A DNA stretch of 64,000 nt from Paraburkholderia phenoliruptrix. Its GTDB lineage: Bacteria; Pseudomonadota; Gammaproteobacteria; Burkholderiales; Burkholderiaceae. Positions 63,598 through 64,000 of the stretch are shown here, one piece after another; position 1 is the stretch's first letter, and every line of letters begins with the position of its first letter. The notes under the pieces were generated by a model. It worked only from the letters and a program-made list of their open reading frames with translations. It was not told the DNA's origin and made no database searches. The stretch lies in the NCBI RefSeq assembly GCF_902859825.1, contig NZ_CADIKB010000004.1:124001-188000 (forward strand), written 5' to 3'. Both the position numbers and the translations under genes were made by a program.

Positions 63598-64000
63598 TCA
63601 ACGCGCGCGCCGCTCGCCCTGCAATTCGCCCGACTGCTGCAGTTCGCGTTTGCGCGAATCGATCACCGCGAGGAAGGTCGCGACCAGCAGCGCGAGCAAC
63701 ACCGTCACCATGATCGGCACGAGCACGTCGATGGTCAGTCCGAAGATGACCGTGCTCGTCGCCACCGCCAGCCCGGCGTAGGAGGCCGCGCGGATCGCCG
63801 GGTCGCTCGAATGGCGGTGCCGCCAGAAATACACCGACATCCCATGGTAAAAAAGCAGCAGGCACGCCACGCCCACTGCACCCATTTCGGCGAGCGTCGA
63901 AAAGAAGTCGCTATGCGCGCGCTCGTTGACGATTTCGTTCTTCACCTCGCCGCGCTTCGCCATCGCGCCCAGTTCGTTCACGAGGTGGCCCTTGCCGATG
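63598..64000 (-). CDS. waaL: O-antigen ligase / polymerase-like protein (5' end beyond window)
   Basis: The C-terminal 133 codons of a membrane protein reading GKGHLVNELGAMAKRGEVKN in from the right edge. The HSDFFSTLAEMGAVGVACLL segment and two more hydrophobic helices (RAASYAGLAVATSTVIFGLT and LVPIMVTVLLALLVATFLAV) match the end of the Wzy_C/WaaL family, in which an H-x-x-x-x-x-x-G signature precedes a final helix pair. In the LPS context a WaaL ligase joining O-antigen to core is most likely; a polymerase is the alternative. Truncated by the window. Confidence 0.75.
   Translation of the reverse strand, partial: IGKGHLVNELGAMAKRGEVKNEIVNERAHSDFFSTLAEMGAVGVACLLLFYHGMSVYFWRHRHSSDPAIRAASYAGLAVATSTVIFGLTIDVLVPIMVTVLLALLVATFLAVIDSRKRELQQSGELQGERRAR

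Noticed and set aside
1-64000. Mobile element, integrase, transposase or tRNA-associated island
   Set aside because: No such protein, terminal inverted repeat, or tRNA gene could be recognised on either strand.

Overview
The window is high-GC, densely coded chromosome. Gene content (intracellular PHB depolymerase, BenE-type carrier, MocR regulator, DUF1841/DUF3096 proteins, an rsxB-nth pair without the other Rsx subunits, and an LPS-core locus next to dnaE and msbA) points to the Burkholderiaceae, most likely Paraburkholderia or Burkholderia. Both edges cut genes: a ChrA-type chromate transporter on the left and an O-antigen ligase-like protein on the right. I found no rRNA, tRNA, CRISPR array, insertion sequence, phage or plasmid gene, so this reads as core chromosome.

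Layout. 1-3.6 kb: chrA and a membrane c-di-GMP enzyme (GGDEF+EAL). 4.1-9.6 kb: four minus-strand metabolic genes (VOC, aminotransferase, RidA, PhzF) divergent from a MocR regulator with a dyad at its start. 9.6-11.7 kb: htpG behind a sigma-32-like promoter. 11.8-16.6 kb: a small repeat protein, two paralogous TPR+glycosyltransferase proteins and an OmpA-like lipoprotein. 16.8-19.0 kb: coupled operon ubiC / DNA-deoxyinosine glycosylase / spermidine-synthase-like protein. 19.4-22.6 kb: DUF3311 + SSS symporter and a FUSC protein. 22.6-26.0 kb: PhnB-like protein, an 11-unit minisatellite, transaldolase and BenE. 26.0-29.3 kb: VWA + MoxR ATPase, then two monohaem cytochromes c. 29.4-34 kb: DUF1841, nth and rsxB; TetR; phaZ. 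34-38.5 kb: GH15 enzyme, two tiny proteins and a beta-propeller lactonase-like protein. 38.7-43.7 kb: a very long FtsK and a META-domain lipoprotein. 43.8-49.2 kb: purT, two small envelope proteins, an acetolactate-synthase-like enzyme and an aldehyde dehydrogenase. 49.5-56.9 kb: rhlE, gluQ, trhO, dnaE. 57.0-64.0 kb: LPS locus with WaaE-like glycosyltransferase, msbA, three more glycosyltransferases and a WaaL/Wzy-like ligase.

Functional themes. The right-hand genes fit lipid A-core assembly, MsbA flipping and ligation of O-antigen. The aminotransferase/RidA pair fits PLP-enzyme chemistry with imine clearance. PhaZ mobilises stored PHB. MoxR plus VWA is a metal or cofactor insertase pair whose client is not visible here.

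No obviously new defence or mobile system is present. The most unusual items are the tandem TPR-glycosyltransferases, the anchorless RsxB with a long tail, the 12-bp minisatellite, the FtsK linker of roughly 735 residues, and several well-formed but undescribed regulatory sites. Identifications rest on reading translated sequence and recalled family motifs; no database search was run.
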